The notes beneath the pieces are model-generated. The model was not told the origin of the DNA. It worked only from the letters and a program-made list of their open reading frames with translations, and searched no databases. A DNA stretch of 13,493 nt from Anaerolineales bacterium (GTDB lineage Bacteria > Chloroflexota > Anaerolineae > Epilineales > JAANWY01): positions 1 through 13,493 of the forward strand of contig JAANWY010000044.1 of NCBI GenBank assembly GCA_018263655.1, read 5' to 3'. A program made the translations under genes and the position numbers. This document shows, one piece after another, positions 12,804-13,493 of this stretch; position 1 is the stretch's first letter; each line of letters begins with the position of its first letter.

Positions 12804-13493
12804 ATGTACTTTCAGAAACGTTGGGCGTTTTTGGTCGTCGTTGGTATCCTGCTGGCGGCCTTGATGGTGGCGTGCGCCCAGCCGGCGCCCGGTGGCGGAC
12901 AACCCGCCGAGCAGCCTGCCGAGGAGCAGCCAGTCGAGGAAGCTGCGCCCACCACGCTCATTATCGGGCAGAATACACAGGATGCCGTGTCGTTGGACTC
13001 CGCGCGTGCGTACGAGTTCACGTCGACAGAGGTTGTCCACCAGGCGTATGATACGCTTGTCGGTTTTGACCGGGGCGATTATGCCAACATAAAACCCCGT
13101 CTGGCGACGGATTGGAGCGTTAGCGACGATGGGTTGACGTGGACATTCAAGCTGCGTGATGATGCAGTGTTCCACAGCGGAAACCCAGTCACCGCGGAAG
13201 ATGTCGTTTGGTCGCTGCGACGCGTAATTGAACTTGAGCAGACCGCTTCGTGGGTGCTCACACAGTTTGTGTCAGACCCGGAGAACATCCAGGCGACGGG
13301 CGATTACGAAGTGCAGATCACAACCAGCGAACCCGTCGCCGAATTGCTGTTCACGTCCACATTGGTTTTCACCACCGGCTCGATTCTCGACAAGCAGGAG
13401 GTGCTGAAGCACGAGGTGGAGGGCGATATGGGGGCGGAATGGCTGACGGATCACGTGGCTCAACACGAATGTGATTACGAGCACGCCAAAGAT
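12804..13493 (+). CDS. Family 5 ABC-transporter solute-binding lipoprotein (partial)
   Basis: The first 230 residues of an extracellular solute-binding protein of family 5 (SBP_bac_5, oligopeptide/dipeptide/nickel type); the frame is still open at the window edge. Such proteins capture a peptide or similar ligand outside the membrane and deliver it to an ABC importer. The ATG at 12804 has AGGAG five bases upstream. Residues 1-23 form a signal peptide with a lipobox (MVA-C24), then a flexible Pro/Glu-rich spacer to about residue 48. The domain follows with LIIGQ, VVHQAYDTLVGFD, IKPRLATDWSVSDDGLTWTFKLRDDAVFHSG and TAEDVVWSLRR, all typical of the family. The last 15 or so residues (HVAQHECDYEHAKD) do not resemble the usual HSAGSGPY-like motif expected after the WLT stretch, so divergence or an error near the edge is possible. 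Permease and ATPase genes would be expected downstream. Ligand not predictable. Confidence 0.9.
   Translation, partial: MYFQKRWAFLVVVGILLAALMVACAQPAPGGGQPAEQPAEEQPVEEAAPTTLIIGQNTQDAVSLDSARAYEFTSTEVVHQAYDTLVGFDRGDYANIKPRLATDWSVSDDGLTWTFKLRDDAVFHSGNPVTAEDVVWSLRRVIELEQTASWVLTQFVSDPENIQATGDYEVQITTSEPVAELLFTSTLVFTTGSILDKQEVLKHEVEGDMGAEWLTDHVAQHECDYEHAKD

Overview
The window looks like a piece of a Chloroflexota (probably Anaerolineae-type) genome, most likely from a metagenome. This rests on the roughly 60% GC content, the secreted proteins with long Thr/Pro linkers, the GT-C membrane proteins ending in a beta-rich module, a DUF4058 gene, and many dispersed short repeats (CCTGAGC/TGTCGAAGGG 12-mers, AAAAACCTGGTTTCT hairpin arms, heptanucleotide arrays). 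The assignment comes from recognition by eye, not from a database match.

Layout. 1-200: 12-nt repeats and a hairpin. 201-1494 (+): one secreted surface-protein gene (dockerin-like segment, YadA-head-like repeats, S74 chaperone domain) broken by a single-base frameshift near 980. 1603-2427 (-): DUF4058 protein. 2428-2733: palindromes only. 2734-7899 (-): a probable operon read 7899 to 2734, made of two paralogous secreted Thr/Pro-rich proteins (the first also with an SH3b-like domain) and a large PTPS_related-type polytopic membrane protein. 7900-8588: no convincing gene, several repeats and palindromes, and a possible promoter. 8589-10451 (+) and 10507-12492 (-): two convergent GT39/ArnT-like glycosyltransferases sharing a hairpin between them. 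12493-12803: a palindromic element and a strong sigma70-type promoter. 12804-end (+): a family 5 solute-binding lipoprotein, cut by the window edge.

How the genes may fit together (inference): the three GT-C-type membrane proteins share a related C-terminal extracytoplasmic module. Two are GT39-like, the family that includes protein O-mannosyltransferases. They lie next to two secreted proteins whose Thr/Pro-rich linkers resemble O-mannosylation substrates. An envelope glycosylation locus with its own substrates is therefore plausible but untested.

The most unusual DNA-level signals are: (i) at least eight heptanucleotide tandem arrays of different unit sequence, six of which overlap coding sequence without breaking it; (ii) a small inverted-repeat element with TTTTGACTATCA arms present in both divergent intergenic regions that bracket the glycosyltransferase pair; (iii) the 15-mer AAAAACCTGGTTTCT in both convergent intergenic regions; and (iv) strong over-representation of the palindrome GCCGGC in coding DNA.
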